Shown piece by piece: positions 11,401 to 19,059 of a stretch of DNA of 64,000 nt (the first letter of the stretch is position 1; each line of letters opens with the position of its first letter). The position numbers and the translations under genes were made by a program. Source of the stretch: Acidobacteriota bacterium (GTDB lineage Bacteria > Acidobacteriota > Terriglobia > Terriglobales > Acidobacteriaceae). Below the pieces are notes generated by a model. It had not been told where the DNA came from and made no database searches. It saw only the letters and a list, made by a program, of their open reading frames with translations. The stretch lies in contig JAKAJO010000092.1 in the NCBI GenBank assembly GCA_021813745.1, positions 1-64,000 of the forward strand, written 5' to 3'.

Positions 11401-11888
11401 ATGGCTCGCGTACTTTGGAAGACCTTGCTCTGGGCGAGCTGGCGCGGGCCGTTTCCGGTCCGGGCGAGCTGCTGCGCATTCTTGTCGTGGAAGACGATGC
11501 CGGCCTGTCACAGGCCGTCAGCCACGCGGTCACCACCGAAAAGACCAAAGTGGAGATTGCGCGGACGCGCAGCGAAGCGATTGCCCAATGCGCGCGGTTC
11601 AGGCCCCATGTTTTGCTCTTGAACATTGGACTTGCGGGTGGGGAGGCCTTCAACCTGGTGGACCGCCTGCGTGAGCAGGAAATGCTGGGCAGGATGCCGC
11701 TGCTGATTTATTCTGGCAGCGAATTTTCCATAGCCGATCGTGTGCAGCTGGGCAAGGGACTTGCGCGGTTGCTGGCCCGGGGACGGGTTCAGCCGCATCA
11801 ACTGGAGACACTGGTTCTGACAATTTTGCGGAATACAAAGCAACTGGATGAAAGCCTACCCGACGAGACGAGCCTGCGGGAGGCATAA
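8448..11888 (+). CDS. Membrane-bound hybrid sensor histidine kinase with PAS/GAF sensors and two C-terminal receiver-like domains
   Basis: Sensor of a phosphorelay, 1146 residues. Two membrane segments (about 20-37 and 47-66) are joined by a very short loop, so sensing is probably cytoplasmic. PAS domains lie at about 85-210, 228-350 and 525-640, with a GAF domain at about 355-515. The kinase core is complete: H-box VSHELRTPL with His near 660, N-box LTNLLSNAVKFS, G1 DQGRGIP and G2 GSGLGLA. Two receiver-like domains follow (about 885-1000 and 1010-1135). The first has an Asp near 940; the second keeps the acidic pair VVEDD but has Asn (near 1059, LLLNIGLAGG) where the phospho-acceptor Asp belongs, and no clear KP motif. 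It is followed by a free receiver and an Hpt protein. Confidence 0.92.
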   Translation: MESEEAREVKEAAREASPSTWSALAVLALAMAAGGITARLEAGPRFDWLLLMTAMGLTAAVAMRLLADNAAEREAAMRYAGDPFKDLLESAGPIILSIGLDGRVNYANPAAERVLGYHAEELAELRGTGEVLGQGEAERLVAELQRQCGIERKVEDTPEARIEAYKEIVRCLPPSLTPAIDTQLRKKDGSLVPARLFISALRNRDGDPVGVVAVAVVQQVVGRKELLKRETRDRFRDVFENSSEMIATLDLTGRFLYANPAWKRCFGGADGSSDQEATFEEAFGPGTRQDAAALLRRALSGETIDRAPLRNESKDGHLVELELSLHQRRRAGKAMAVQCLARDVTQQKRREQRLALQLLVSQILGENLTADAAAVRVLEALCVSQGWDMAVKWDVNQDEKHLEFSAAWGLPGENIEDLIQKSMAVPLGLGEELPGRAWKEGRLVWVTELGELRGSARAQAAVERGMVTGWAAPVQVGNSILAVLEFYSHLRMREDVEIDATMETVASSLGQMLARTRERERAEELSRQQKILLHSVADGICGIDRNGLVRFANPAATRLLGAPAASLIGKTAHDLLHGAAPAGKQCGEDCALRRAAAQRMPSTGENTIYRANGAGFPAEYFLNPIMDQGRFSGSVLSFRDISQRFALDRLKDEFVSTVSHELRTPLTSIRGALGLLTSGMLGEVGEKATNLLRIALTNSDRLVRLINDILDLERAQGGREPLVFRSVQLADLVRQAIDGMQLVAEQAGVMLIHDKTQVEVMADPDRLLQVLTNLLSNAVKFSPPNSAVSVMLRPGSSGVTLAVIDQGRGIPADKLEAVFGRFQQVDASDSRQKGGSGLGLAICRAIVTQHSGRIWAERNPSRGSTFRVFLPYHPAAAGKRPAGSIDSPGQGMVLLASATVATRPVLGAQLADYGYRIVETDTAEQTIHAAHDGVEAIVIDGSFASANGWEVLPQLRRTSPESHTPLVLLSLDHHEAIQHDPSNGDGSRTLEDLALGELARAVSGPGELLRILVVEDDAGLSQAVSHAVTTEKTKVEIARTRSEAIAQCARFRPHVLLLNIGLAGGEAFNLVDRLREQEMLGRMPLLIYSGSEFSIADRVQLGKGLARLLARGRVQPHQLETLVLTILRNTKQLDESLPDETSLREA

Positions 11889-12022
11889 AGGAAGAAAGCG
11901 AGGACCGGCGGAGAACGGAAACCGGGGTGGGGTTGAGGCCGCAGCTGGTGTGGATGGATGAGACCACAGCAGCACTCAGGGACTGGAGACCGGCGGATCC
12001 GTTGCTGTTGGGGGATATTGAA

Positions 12023-12397
12023 ATGCGGCACAGAATCCTAATTATCGATGACGAAGATGACATTCGCGAGATTGCGGCAATGAGTCTGGAGAACGTTGCC
12101 GGGTGGGAAGTGATGGTTGCAAACTCCGGCGCGCAGGGACTGGTGCGCGCGGCGAGTTATAAGCCGGATGCGATTCTGCTGGATGTGATGATGCCCGGGA
12201 TGGATGGGCCTTCCACATTCAGGGAACTGCGCAGCAATCCGGTGACAGCACGGATTCCAGTTCTTTTTCTGACGGCGAAAGTGCAGGCCAGCGACCGGCA
12301 GCGGTTTGCCGGAATCGGGGTTGAAGCGGTGCTGGTGAAGCCATTTGACCCGCTCACGCTATCCAATCAGATCGCCAATGCGCTGGGCTGGAATTGA
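12023..12397 (+). CDS. Single-domain response regulator (CheY-like receiver)
   Basis: Stand-alone receiver of about 124 residues with no output domain. All conserved positions are present: acidic pocket IIDDEDD, phospho-acceptor Asp in LLDVMMPGMDG, the Thr in FLTAK and the Lys in VKPFD. The ATG at 12023 follows a GGGGGA-like ribosome-binding sequence; a longer frame from 11927 adds 32 residues outside the fold. It lies between the hybrid kinase and the Hpt gene, so it probably takes or relays phosphate between them, or acts by protein-protein contact as CheY does. Target unknown. Confidence 0.9.
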   Translation: MRHRILIIDDEDDIREIAAMSLENVAGWEVMVANSGAQGLVRAASYKPDAILLDVMMPGMDGPSTFRELRSNPVTARIPVLFLTAKVQASDRQRFAGIGVEAVLVKPFDPLTLSNQIANALGWN

Positions 12398-12413
12398 AGT
12401 TTTTGGAAAGAGC

Positions 12414-12746
12414 ATGCAGCAAGACGGTCCGCTTTCCGTTCAAGACGCCATGACGCTTCTGTGGGCAAGGTTTCTGCCACACATGCAGGAGCGCGTGCTC
12501 GTGCTGGAGCGGGCGTCACTGGCTTTGCTGCACGAGAGTTTTGCTCCAGCCGAATGTGCTGAGGGCGTTGCGGCTGCGCACAAGCTGGCCGGTGTACTGG
12601 GCAGTTTTGGGCTTTCCGAGGGGACGCTTTTGGCGCGGGAAGCGGAGGGACTCTTTTCGGATGCGGCAAGGCCTGATCCAGCGGCCTCCGCACGCGTGTC
12701 TGAGATTGCTTCGCGGTTGCGACTGATGATCGCGGAGTGGCGATAG
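12414..12746 (+). CDS. Histidine phosphotransfer (Hpt) domain protein
   Basis: Small helical protein of 110 residues. The motif AAHKLAGVLGSFGL (about residues 53-66) matches the Hpt signature in which the His carries phosphate, followed by the helix that packs beside it. The ATG at 12414 has a GGAAAG ribosome-binding sequence 3 nt upstream; the frame open from 12345 overlaps the receiver gene and is less likely. With the kinase and receiver directly upstream it completes a three-gene His-Asp-His relay. The assignment rests on this one motif plus context. Confidence 0.75.
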   Translation: MQQDGPLSVQDAMTLLWARFLPHMQERVLVLERASLALLHESFAPAECAEGVAAAHKLAGVLGSFGLSEGTLLAREAEGLFSDAARPDPAASARVSEIASRLRLMIAEWR

Positions 12747-12778
12747 GTCCCGCGAAATCCGGCCATTACAATCGGGAT

Positions 12779-14224
12779 GTGCATTCCGTTCCCGGCAAAC
12801 CGCGACAGTTGGATCTTCTCTTCAAGGAGTGTGAGACCACGCGCAGGGTGTGGCCCGTGCACGCCCTGGTGGAACAGCTCCAGCGGCGCGTCGAAGCTGA
12901 GTGGATGGATGTCTGGGTGGAAGGCGAGGTTTCGAACCTGCGCGCAGCGCCCTCCGGACACCTTTATTTCACGTTAAAAGACGCAGAAGCGCAGCTTCCG
13001 GTGGTGCTCTTCCGGCGTCAGGCGGGGCTATTGCGCTTCCGCCCGGAAGAAGGCATTCAGGTGCTGGTGCGCGGCCGGGTGAGCGTGTATGCGCAGCGCG
13101 GCCAACTGCAATTGGTGGGCGAAACGATTGAGCCGCTCGGTGCGGGGGCGCTCCAACTGGCGTTTGAGCAGCTTCGTGAAAAGCTGAAGGCGGAGGGCTT
13201 GTTTGACGCCGGGCGCAAACGCGCATTGCCGGCATTTCCGCGCGCCGTCGGCATCGTCACCTCCCCAACGGGAGCTGTGATTCGCGATTTCCTTCAGATC
13301 GTTGAGCGCCGCCATGCGCAGCTTGATGTGATGCTTTATCCAGTCACGGTTCAGGGGGAGAGTGCGCCGGCGGAGATTGTGGCAGCGATTGAAGACCTGA
13401 ATGGCCTGCAATGCCTGGATCTGATTGTTTTGGCGCGTGGAGGCGGATCTCTGGAGGACTTGGCGGCATTCAATAGCGAAAAGGTGGCGCGAGCGATTGC
13501 GGGGTCAAACTTGCCCATCATCTCGGCGATTGGCCACGAGACGGACTTTACAATTGCCGATTTCGTTGCGGATTTGCGGGCGCCCACTCCTTCAGCCGCA
13601 GCCGAACTGGTGACCGGCGCACTCCACGGAATTGGAGAGCGCCTGGCAGAGCAGAGGGAGCGGCTGGATCGCGCGATGCGGTACCAGCTCTTACGGGCGC
13701 GGCGGCATCTGGATGCGCTGGCGGTGGAGCGAGCGCAGCTGCGCGTCACAACGATGCTGCACCGGAGGGCCCAGAGACTCGATGACCTGACAGACCGAAT
13801 GGATGTAGCGATGGGTGAGAAGCTGCGGTACCAGCAGCGTTTGATTGCCGGCTATGGCAGTGCGATGCTGCGGCACGATCCGAGGCAAAGGTTGCAGAGA
13901 GCGCGAGAGAGGCTTGCATTCAGCCGCGAGAAGCTGGACCGCCTGCAGGAACAAGGAGCGCAGCGGCTGAGAATGCGGCTGGCGGCCTTGGATGCCAGGC
14001 TTCAGACGTTGTCGCCGCTGGCCGTGCTGGGCCGCGGTTACGCCCTGGTGCTGGATGCGGAAGGGCAACTGGTGCGCTCCGCCAGCCAGGTGGCGGAGGG
14101 AGATTGTGTGACGACCCGGCTGCACGACGGTCGATTTGCCAGCCGGGTGGAATCCGTGAGCCGCACCGAGCCGGGTGTTGCGCCCGCGCTAAAACAAAAA
14201 AAGAGACGAACGAGAGCGAAGTGA
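12779..14224 (+). CDS. xseA: Exodeoxyribonuclease VII large subunit
   Basis: Catalytic subunit of exonuclease VII, which degrades single-stranded DNA into oligonucleotides; cytosolic, working with several small XseB subunits (xseB is not seen here). It has an OB-fold N-terminal domain (about 25-115, VWVEGEVSNLR..GHLYFTLKD), then the nuclease domain with GIVTSPTGAVIRD, LARGGGSLEDL..FN and SAIGHETDFTIADFVAD..APTPSAAAEL, then a coiled-coil region and the C-terminal GRGYAL motif. About 481 residues. Start is uncertain: GTG 12779 with an upstream CGGGA, or GTG 12737 overlapping the Hpt gene by 10 nt. It lies 4 nt before glmM. Confidence 0.93.
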   Translation: MHSVPGKPRQLDLLFKECETTRRVWPVHALVEQLQRRVEAEWMDVWVEGEVSNLRAAPSGHLYFTLKDAEAQLPVVLFRRQAGLLRFRPEEGIQVLVRGRVSVYAQRGQLQLVGETIEPLGAGALQLAFEQLREKLKAEGLFDAGRKRALPAFPRAVGIVTSPTGAVIRDFLQIVERRHAQLDVMLYPVTVQGESAPAEIVAAIEDLNGLQCLDLIVLARGGGSLEDLAAFNSEKVARAIAGSNLPIISAIGHETDFTIADFVADLRAPTPSAAAELVTGALHGIGERLAEQRERLDRAMRYQLLRARRHLDALAVERAQLRVTTMLHRRAQRLDDLTDRMDVAMGEKLRYQQRLIAGYGSAMLRHDPRQRLQRARERLAFSREKLDRLQEQGAQRLRMRLAALDARLQTLSPLAVLGRGYALVLDAEGQLVRSASQVAEGDCVTTRLHDGRFASRVESVSRTEPGVAPALKQKKRRTRAK

Positions 14225-14228
14225 GGCC

Positions 14229-15593
14229 ATGAGTTCAGTAAAAGCACGACGACTTTTTGGAACAGATGGAATTCGTGGGATTGCCGGTGAGCCACCGCTG
14301 GAGCCAAAGACGGTGTTTGCGGCAGGTGTCGCGCTCGGGCATTCTTTGCGCCGCATCAGCAACCAGCCGCGTGTGTTACTCGGACGCGATACGCGGGAAT
14401 CAGGACCATGGATTGCTGCGATGGTTGCAGCAGGACTGAGCGAGGCCGGCGTCGCAGTGGAGAGCGCAGGGGTAGTGCCGACGCCGGCTGTGGCCTATCT
14501 TGCGCGTCAGCATGGGTTTCAGGCGGGCGTTGTCATTTCCGCATCCCACAATCCGTGGCGGGACAACGGGATCAAGCTTTTCGGCAGCGACGGCTTCAAG
14601 CTTCCGGATGCGCTGGAACTGACAATGGAGGATGAAATCCTGCATCACGCCGGACTGGTCACTGCTCCCGATCCGGCTCAACTGAGCCCTGTCCCGGAGA
14701 ACCTGTCGCTGCGCGAGGACTACATCGCATTCCTGCTTCGGAGTGTTCCCGGCTTGCATCTGGGCGCGCTCAAAGTGGTGGCAGATTGCGCCAATGGTGC
14801 AGCAAGTGCCGTGGCGAAGGATCTCTTTGGCCGCCTGGGGGGAGAAGTCACTCTTCTACATGTGAACCCAGATGGGCGCAACATCAATGAAGGATGTGGT
14901 GCGCTGCATCCCGAGCATGTTGCGGCAGAGGTGAGCGCGCGCGGGGCCGATGTCGGTCTCAGCTTTGACGGCGATGCGGACCGCTGCATGTTGGCCGGTG
15001 CTGAAGGCAAGGTGGTCAACGGCGATGCAATTCTGCTGGTGGCAGCGCGCGATCTAAAGGCTCGCGGGCTCTTGACGGGCGATCTGGTGGTTGCGACCAC
15101 CATGTCCAATATGGGTCTTGAGGCGGCGCTGAGGCGGTCGGGAATCCGCATGCTGCGCGCCCCGGTAGGAGACCGGTACGTGTTGGAGCAGATGCAGGCT
15201 CACGACGCGGCGCTGGGTGGAGAGCAATCGGGGCATATTCTGTTTCCGCATCTGGCCACGACGGGAGACGGGCTTCTGACGGCGCTGGTTGTGCTGGATC
15301 TGATGGCACGCAACGGGCAAAGCCTCGACGCATTGACGCAGGATCTCAAGGTATTTCCCCAGGTCATTGTGAATGTGAGGGTGCGGGAGAAGAAGCCGCT
15401 TGACGCGATTCCTGCGGTGACCGAGCGGATTCATGCCGCAGAGACGCAACTGAAGGATTCGGGGAGGGTTGTGATTCGATACTCCGGCACGGAACCGCTG
15501 GCGCGCGTCATGATCGAGGCGGAAGATGAGACGCTGATGCAGCGACACGCAGAGGCGATTGCGGAAGCAATCCGGCAGGAGCTTGGCGCCTGA
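14229..15593 (+). CDS. glmM: Phosphoglucosamine mutase
   Basis: Interconverts glucosamine-6-phosphate and glucosamine-1-phosphate on the way to UDP-GlcNAc for wall and polysaccharide synthesis; cytosolic. 454 residues, the family's usual length. Motifs: N-terminal RRLFGTDGIRGIAG-type stretch, phospho-serine loop VVISASHNPWRDNG (Ser near residue 104), metal-binding DGDADR (about 243), sugar-binding GGEQSGH (about 326) and the C-terminal phosphate-binding RYSGTEPLARV. The ATG has a weak GAGG upstream. It is adjacent to xseA and is the last backbone gene before the EPS locus, for which it could supply precursor. Confidence 0.96.
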   Translation: MSSVKARRLFGTDGIRGIAGEPPLEPKTVFAAGVALGHSLRRISNQPRVLLGRDTRESGPWIAAMVAAGLSEAGVAVESAGVVPTPAVAYLARQHGFQAGVVISASHNPWRDNGIKLFGSDGFKLPDALELTMEDEILHHAGLVTAPDPAQLSPVPENLSLREDYIAFLLRSVPGLHLGALKVVADCANGAASAVAKDLFGRLGGEVTLLHVNPDGRNINEGCGALHPEHVAAEVSARGADVGLSFDGDADRCMLAGAEGKVVNGDAILLVAARDLKARGLLTGDLVVATTMSNMGLEAALRRSGIRMLRAPVGDRYVLEQMQAHDAALGGEQSGHILFPHLATTGDGLLTALVVLDLMARNGQSLDALTQDLKVFPQVIVNVRVREKKPLDAIPAVTERIHAAETQLKDSGRVVIRYSGTEPLARVMIEAEDETLMQRHAEAIAEAIRQELGA

Positions 15594-15607
15594 GTTTCAG
15601 CGCCAGG
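15582..15607 (+). terminator. Hairpin at the end of glmM, possible terminator
   Basis: A GC-rich hairpin spans the glmM stop codon: CTTGGCGC pairs with GCGCCAGG (one G-T pair), and the loop between can fold further (CTGA/TCAG). No T-tract follows, so intrinsic termination is uncertain; it could act as an mRNA 3'-end stabiliser or a Rho-linked end. Confidence 0.35.
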
Positions 15608-15740
15608 GTGATCGGAGACCTGCAGCATTTTCACGTTCAATTCCCAAACAGTGGATACCCATGTGAATCGAACTGGGTTTGCGGACATTTCAGGGGATTC
15701 TTCGGCGAGTTCATGAAAGAGAAGTTTCTGATTCACAGGA

Positions 15741-15781
15741 CTTTGCAAAACAGCGCAAAGAGTATGCAAGGTTTTGCATAC
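15741..15781. repeat. Tandem palindromes, possible operator
   Basis: Two adjacent inverted repeats. CTTTGC (15741-15746) pairs with GCAAAG (15755-15760). One base later, GTATGCAA (15762-15769) and TTGCATAC (15774-15781) form a perfect 8-bp palindrome around GGTT. In addition GCAAAAC (15745-15751) is complementary to GTTTTGC (15771-15777), so alternative RNA pairings exist. Such symmetry suits a dimeric regulator upstream of the EPS operon. Confidence 0.4.
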
Positions 15782-16174
15782 ATGAGATGTCCAGTTTTTG
15801 AGTGGATTGGATGATCCCTTTCTAAGTCTCTGATAAATCAAGGTAATTGGAAGTAGTCGCCGAACGAGCGATGGGGCCGGAAGAATGGCAAACGACTTGC
15901 ACTCTATTTTTGTCGTGTCGGTGGAAGTCAATGAATCTGCGGCACAACGGCGTGAAATGGTGGAATGAGTGTTCCATTAACTCATCGCGCACGGCTGATG
16001 GCAATGACGCATCAGGGGGATATGGGGAACCGTTGCAAAGCGATACGCTGTTGAGGTTCGCAGTTCGGTGAGCAAGCCGGCAGGTCGGGCTGGATGCGAT
16101 TTGATGACGAAACTGTGTCAACGATCGCGATGCGAGCGGCTGATGAACGTTGTTTGAGGGTGTAATTTATAAGC

Positions 16175-16189
16175 GTGACTGTGAGTCAC
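16175..16189. repeat. Short palindrome upstream of the antiterminator gene
   Basis: GTGACT, spacer GTG, AGTCAC: a perfect 6-bp inverted repeat directly after a TATAAG box and about 45 bp before the antiterminator start codon. Candidate operator or small leader hairpin. Confidence 0.3.
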
Positions 16190-16223
16190 AGGGCGAAGCT
16201 TTATCAAAAAATGCAAATAAATG

Positions 16224-16234
16224 GGTGGTAGTGG
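16224..16234 (+). promoter_or_regulatory. ops-like element abutting the start codon of the antiterminator gene
   Basis: The 11-mer GGTGGTAGTGG matches 8 of 11 positions of the ops element recruiting RfaH (GGCGGTAGCGT). It ends at the base before ATG 16235 and may also serve as ribosome-binding sequence. A match of this length can arise by chance, so the call is tentative. Confidence 0.28.
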
Positions 16235-16888
16235 ATGGGGACCGTAAAGGCGACTGAGCGAATGGAATCGGAGGCGCTTGAGAGACCGGGGGACTCGTGG
16301 TGGGCTGTGTATACGCGCCACCAGCATGAGAAAACCGTCGCATCCATGCTGACCACAAAAGGATTTGAGGTCTTTCTTCCGGTGTATGAAACAGTGCGCC
16401 GCTGGAAGGATCGCAACAAACTGCTGATTCTGCCCTTGTTTCCTTGCTACGTCTTTCTACGCGGCGGTTGGGATCGGAAGTTGCAGGTGGTGACGACTCC
16501 GGGAATCCATTCGATTCTTTGCCATGGCGAGAAAGTGGCGCTGATTCCAGAGCCGGAGATGGAAGCGATTCGAGCGGCGGTGGATGGTCGGATGCGCATG
16601 GAGCCGCATCCCTATTTGAAAAGCGGAGACAGAGTGCGGGTTGTGCGTGGCGCGATGTCGGGAGTCGAGGGAATCCTGGTGCGGAAGAAGAATCTGTGTC
16701 GTCTCGTGATTTCCGTGCAAATGCTGGCGCAGTCTGTGGCCGTCGAAATCGATGCGTTGGATGTGGAGCCTGCCAGGCAGGAAGCTGCACCGGGAATGAA
16801 TTTTGGACGGAGCGCTGTGCGTGAGAGCGTGCTTTTCGGGGTCGGATCCAAGGCAGCTGAAGGAATCGCGAGCCCCAGTTGTGCGTGA
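16235..16888 (+). CDS. UpxY/RfaH-type NusG-like transcription antiterminator
   Basis: NusG paralog that binds elongating RNA polymerase and helps it read through long polysaccharide operons. The NusG N-terminal domain is at about 18-110, with the typical WWAVYTRHQHE opening and the LPLFPCYVFLR strand. A KOW-type C-terminal domain follows (about 125-175, SGDRVRVVRGAMSGVEG). A tail of about 35 residues is unique. 217 residues, longer than housekeeping NusG and like UpxY proteins that sit first in capsule loci of Bacteroidota. Here too it heads a long plus-strand EPS cluster, which supports specific regulation of this locus. The housekeeping nusG would be near secE/rplK and is not in this window. 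Confidence 0.88.
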   Translation: MGTVKATERMESEALERPGDSWWAVYTRHQHEKTVASMLTTKGFEVFLPVYETVRRWKDRNKLLILPLFPCYVFLRGGWDRKLQVVTTPGIHSILCHGEKVALIPEPEMEAIRAAVDGRMRMEPHPYLKSGDRVRVVRGAMSGVEGILVRKKNLCRLVISVQMLAQSVAVEIDALDVEPARQEAAPGMNFGRSAVRESVLFGVGSKAAEGIASPSCA

Positions 16889-17067
16889 GGCACAGTTGCA
16901 GAGCCTTGCCGCCGCTTGGACCAATGGGATCTGCGTGTGAAGGGTTTGGTTCTGCGGCGGAAAATCGCACGAGTTGCACAATCTGATCGACTGACACCTG
17001 TTCCGTTGGCAATGTGAATGAGCCGGTTTCCCCGGCAATGATGAAACGGATTCGAACGGGAGTAGAC

Positions 17068-17718
17068 ATGAGGAATCCCCTTAAGAATGCGGCACGCTTG
17101 AGCATCGCATTGGTGTTGCTGCTGCTCTTTGTCGGCCAGGGCGCGTCGTACGGGCTCTTAAAGAAAAAGGGCAACAAAGATGCGGCTGCACAGGCGACCA
17201 ATGGTCCGGCCGCTGGTCAGCAGCCCCACAACGACAGCTATCTGATCGGAAACGACGACGTGCTGGCGATCAATGTGTGGAAGGAAAAGGAGATGTCCCG
17301 GTCCATTCCGGTGCGTTCGGATGGCAAGATCTCCTTGCCGCTGGTCGGCGAAGTGCAGGCCGCGGGGGAAACGCCGCTGCAGCTGGAGCGCGCGATCGAG
17401 GAAAAACTTCAAGCCTATATTTCGGATCCCGAAGTCACCGTGATGGTGGAGCAGATCAACAGCAAGAAATTCAATATTCTTGGACAGGTTCTGAAGCCGG
17501 GTTCCTACTCTCTTTCGCTTGCAGGCACGGTGGTGGATGCGATTGCAGCCGCGGGAGGCTTTCGCGACTTCGCCAAGAAAAACAAGGTGTATGTCCTGAG
17601 AAAAGGTCCGGATGGGAAGCAGATTCGCATTCCCTTCAGTTACAAGAATTTCATCAAGGGGAAGAGCAATAGTGGTGACATCGAGTTAAGGCCGAATGAC
17701 ACCATCATTGTGCCCTGA
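17068..17718 (+). CDS. Polysaccharide export protein (Wza-like, Poly_export/SLBB)
   Basis: Periplasmic or outer-membrane component of the EPS export channel. A signal peptide (about 1-27, LSIALVLLLLFVGQGAS) precedes a Poly_export domain (about 50-125, SYLIGNDDVLAINVW..) and an SLBB domain (about 128-190, KFNILGQVLKPGSY). 216 residues: one SLBB only, so shorter than E. coli Wza, and no lipobox cysteine, so it is probably not a lipoprotein. The ATG at 17068 has GGGAG six bases upstream; an earlier in-frame start at 17014 would put charged residues before the signal peptide. The neighbouring barrel protein could supply the outer-membrane pore. Confidence 0.88.
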   Translation: MRNPLKNAARLSIALVLLLLFVGQGASYGLLKKKGNKDAAAQATNGPAAGQQPHNDSYLIGNDDVLAINVWKEKEMSRSIPVRSDGKISLPLVGEVQAAGETPLQLERAIEEKLQAYISDPEVTVMVEQINSKKFNILGQVLKPGSYSLSLAGTVVDAIAAAGGFRDFAKKNKVYVLRKGPDGKQIRIPFSYKNFIKGKSNSGDIELRPNDTIIVP

Positions 17719-17725
17719 GCTCACT

Positions 17726-19057
17726 ATGAAGATACGTTTCCTGTTTCTGGCTCTCGTGCTATTTGCCGGTCCTGCATGGTCGCAAGTGGAGCCAGGCGCC
17801 GTCGGTGGCGTGGTCAATCCGGACGATAACGAACGCATGATGGTGCCTCCGCCGGTGAGCGGGACGGCCTATCCGACGCTGACGATCGGAGAGGAACGTT
17901 CCAACTTTCTACGCTTGGGCCTTGTGCTCAACGGCTCTTACAACGACAACATTCTGGCGGGCTATGGCCCGGCTCCGTTGAGTGATGAGATCTATACTGT
18001 GTTCCCGATGGTGATGCTGGATCAAACGACGCCGCGCCAGCATCGCACCCTCTCATACAGTCCGGGCTTTACGTTTTATCAGAAGACAACGCAGCTGAAT
18101 GCCGTGGCGCAGAATGCAAATGTGAACTGGGAAGTTCGCATGAGTCCGCGCTTGATTATGAGCGTTGCCGATACCTTTGCGCAGAACTCAAACACCTTCA
18201 GCCAGCCAGCCGTGTCGCAGGGCGGCATCGTTGCATCTCCGACGCCAGGCCAGAATGCAATCGTTATAGCGCCCTTTGCCAATCAGTTGATGAACGATGC
18301 ATCGGCGCAGATGACCTACCAGTTCGGACTCAACGGGATGGTAGGAGGTTCGGGCGAGACGAGTTTGTTTAACTATCCCAATCTTTCACAGGCTCCAGGT
18401 CTGTTCGACTCGACGGAGTATTCCGGATCGGGGTTCTACAGTCGGCGATTTTCATTGCGCCAATATTTAGGCGTGATCGACAAGTATTCATATATCACCA
18501 CCAGCCCGGTTGCGACGACGACCGACAGCAACGCGGTTTTGGTCTTTTTCACGACGTATCTGGGCTTGCATTTCAACGCCTCCATCCTTGCGGGCCCGCA
18601 GTACTTCAAATCAACTGAACCCGGCTTGAGTGAGCCTGGAACCTGGGAGCCAGCGTTGACTGTGAGCTTTGGCTGGCAGTCAAATCGCACCAGCCTATCC
18701 GGAAATTACTCACGCATTGTGACCGGAGGCGGAGGGCTTCTGGGAGCGTACACAACGGATACAGGCGGCATTACAGGGCGTTGGGTGATTGCAAAGACGT
18801 GGAATGCAACCGCCGGCGCAACCTACTACGTGCTTAAGAATGCCACGCCCCAGCTGCCCGAGACGATTCCCGGAGGGCACACACTCACGGCAAACGGGGC
18901 AGTGACGCATATCTTGTCGGAGCATTTCAACGTGCAGGCAATCTATCAGCGCCTTCATCAAAGCTACTCCGGGATTGCCTATCTCTCGAGCTTTCCGGAC
19001 AGCAACCAGATTACCGTTGCCTTGACCTACCAGTTCAGCAGGCCACTAGGAAGATAG
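17726..19057 (+). CDS. Outer-membrane beta-barrel protein of the EPS locus
   Basis: Predicted outer-membrane protein of about 443 residues. A clear signal peptide (about 1-20, FLFLALVLFAGPAWSQ) is followed by alternating amphipathic strands rich in Tyr, Ser, Thr and Asn, and a C-terminal strand pattern ending LTYQFSRPLGR, as in barrel proteins. It resembles in style the TIGR03016-type barrel proteins found in exosortase-linked EPS clusters, but the family assignment is from memory and tentative. It starts 7 nt after the export-protein gene and ends 2 nt before the chain-length gene, so it belongs to the same operon and probably helps polymer exit. Confidence 0.72.
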   Translation: MKIRFLFLALVLFAGPAWSQVEPGAVGGVVNPDDNERMMVPPPVSGTAYPTLTIGEERSNFLRLGLVLNGSYNDNILAGYGPAPLSDEIYTVFPMVMLDQTTPRQHRTLSYSPGFTFYQKTTQLNAVAQNANVNWEVRMSPRLIMSVADTFAQNSNTFSQPAVSQGGIVASPTPGQNAIVIAPFANQLMNDASAQMTYQFGLNGMVGGSGETSLFNYPNLSQAPGLFDSTEYSGSGFYSRRFSLRQYLGVIDKYSYITTSPVATTTDSNAVLVFFTTYLGLHFNASILAGPQYFKSTEPGLSEPGTWEPALTVSFGWQSNRTSLSGNYSRIVTGGGGLLGAYTTDTGGITGRWVIAKTWNATAGATYYVLKNATPQLPETIPGGHTLTANGAVTHILSEHFNVQAIYQRLHQSYSGIAYLSSFPDSNQITVALTYQFSRPLGR

Positions 19058-19059
19058 CA

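Larger units (their letters stand above)
15594..16234 (+). promoter_or_regulatory. 641-bp non-coding leader of the EPS locus
   Basis: No convincing gene: the short open frames here (up to 74 codons) resemble no protein and lack ribosome-binding sequences. The stretch is AT-richer than its flanks and carries several inverted repeats (15741-15781 and 16175-16189) and an ops-like string at its 3' end. It should hold the promoter and leader RNA of the polysaccharide operon. A TATAAG (16168-16173) is a -10 candidate, but no good -35 is placed for it. Confidence 0.5.

Noticed and set aside
15608-16071. Two short plus-strand frames (68 and 74 codons) in the EPS leader
   Set aside because: No ribosome-binding sequence, no resemblance to any family, and they overlap the palindromic, AT-rich leader.
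16167-17201. 344-codon minus-strand frame over the antiterminator gene
   Set aside because: Shadow of the NusG-like and Wza-like genes, with low-complexity R, S, P-rich translation.
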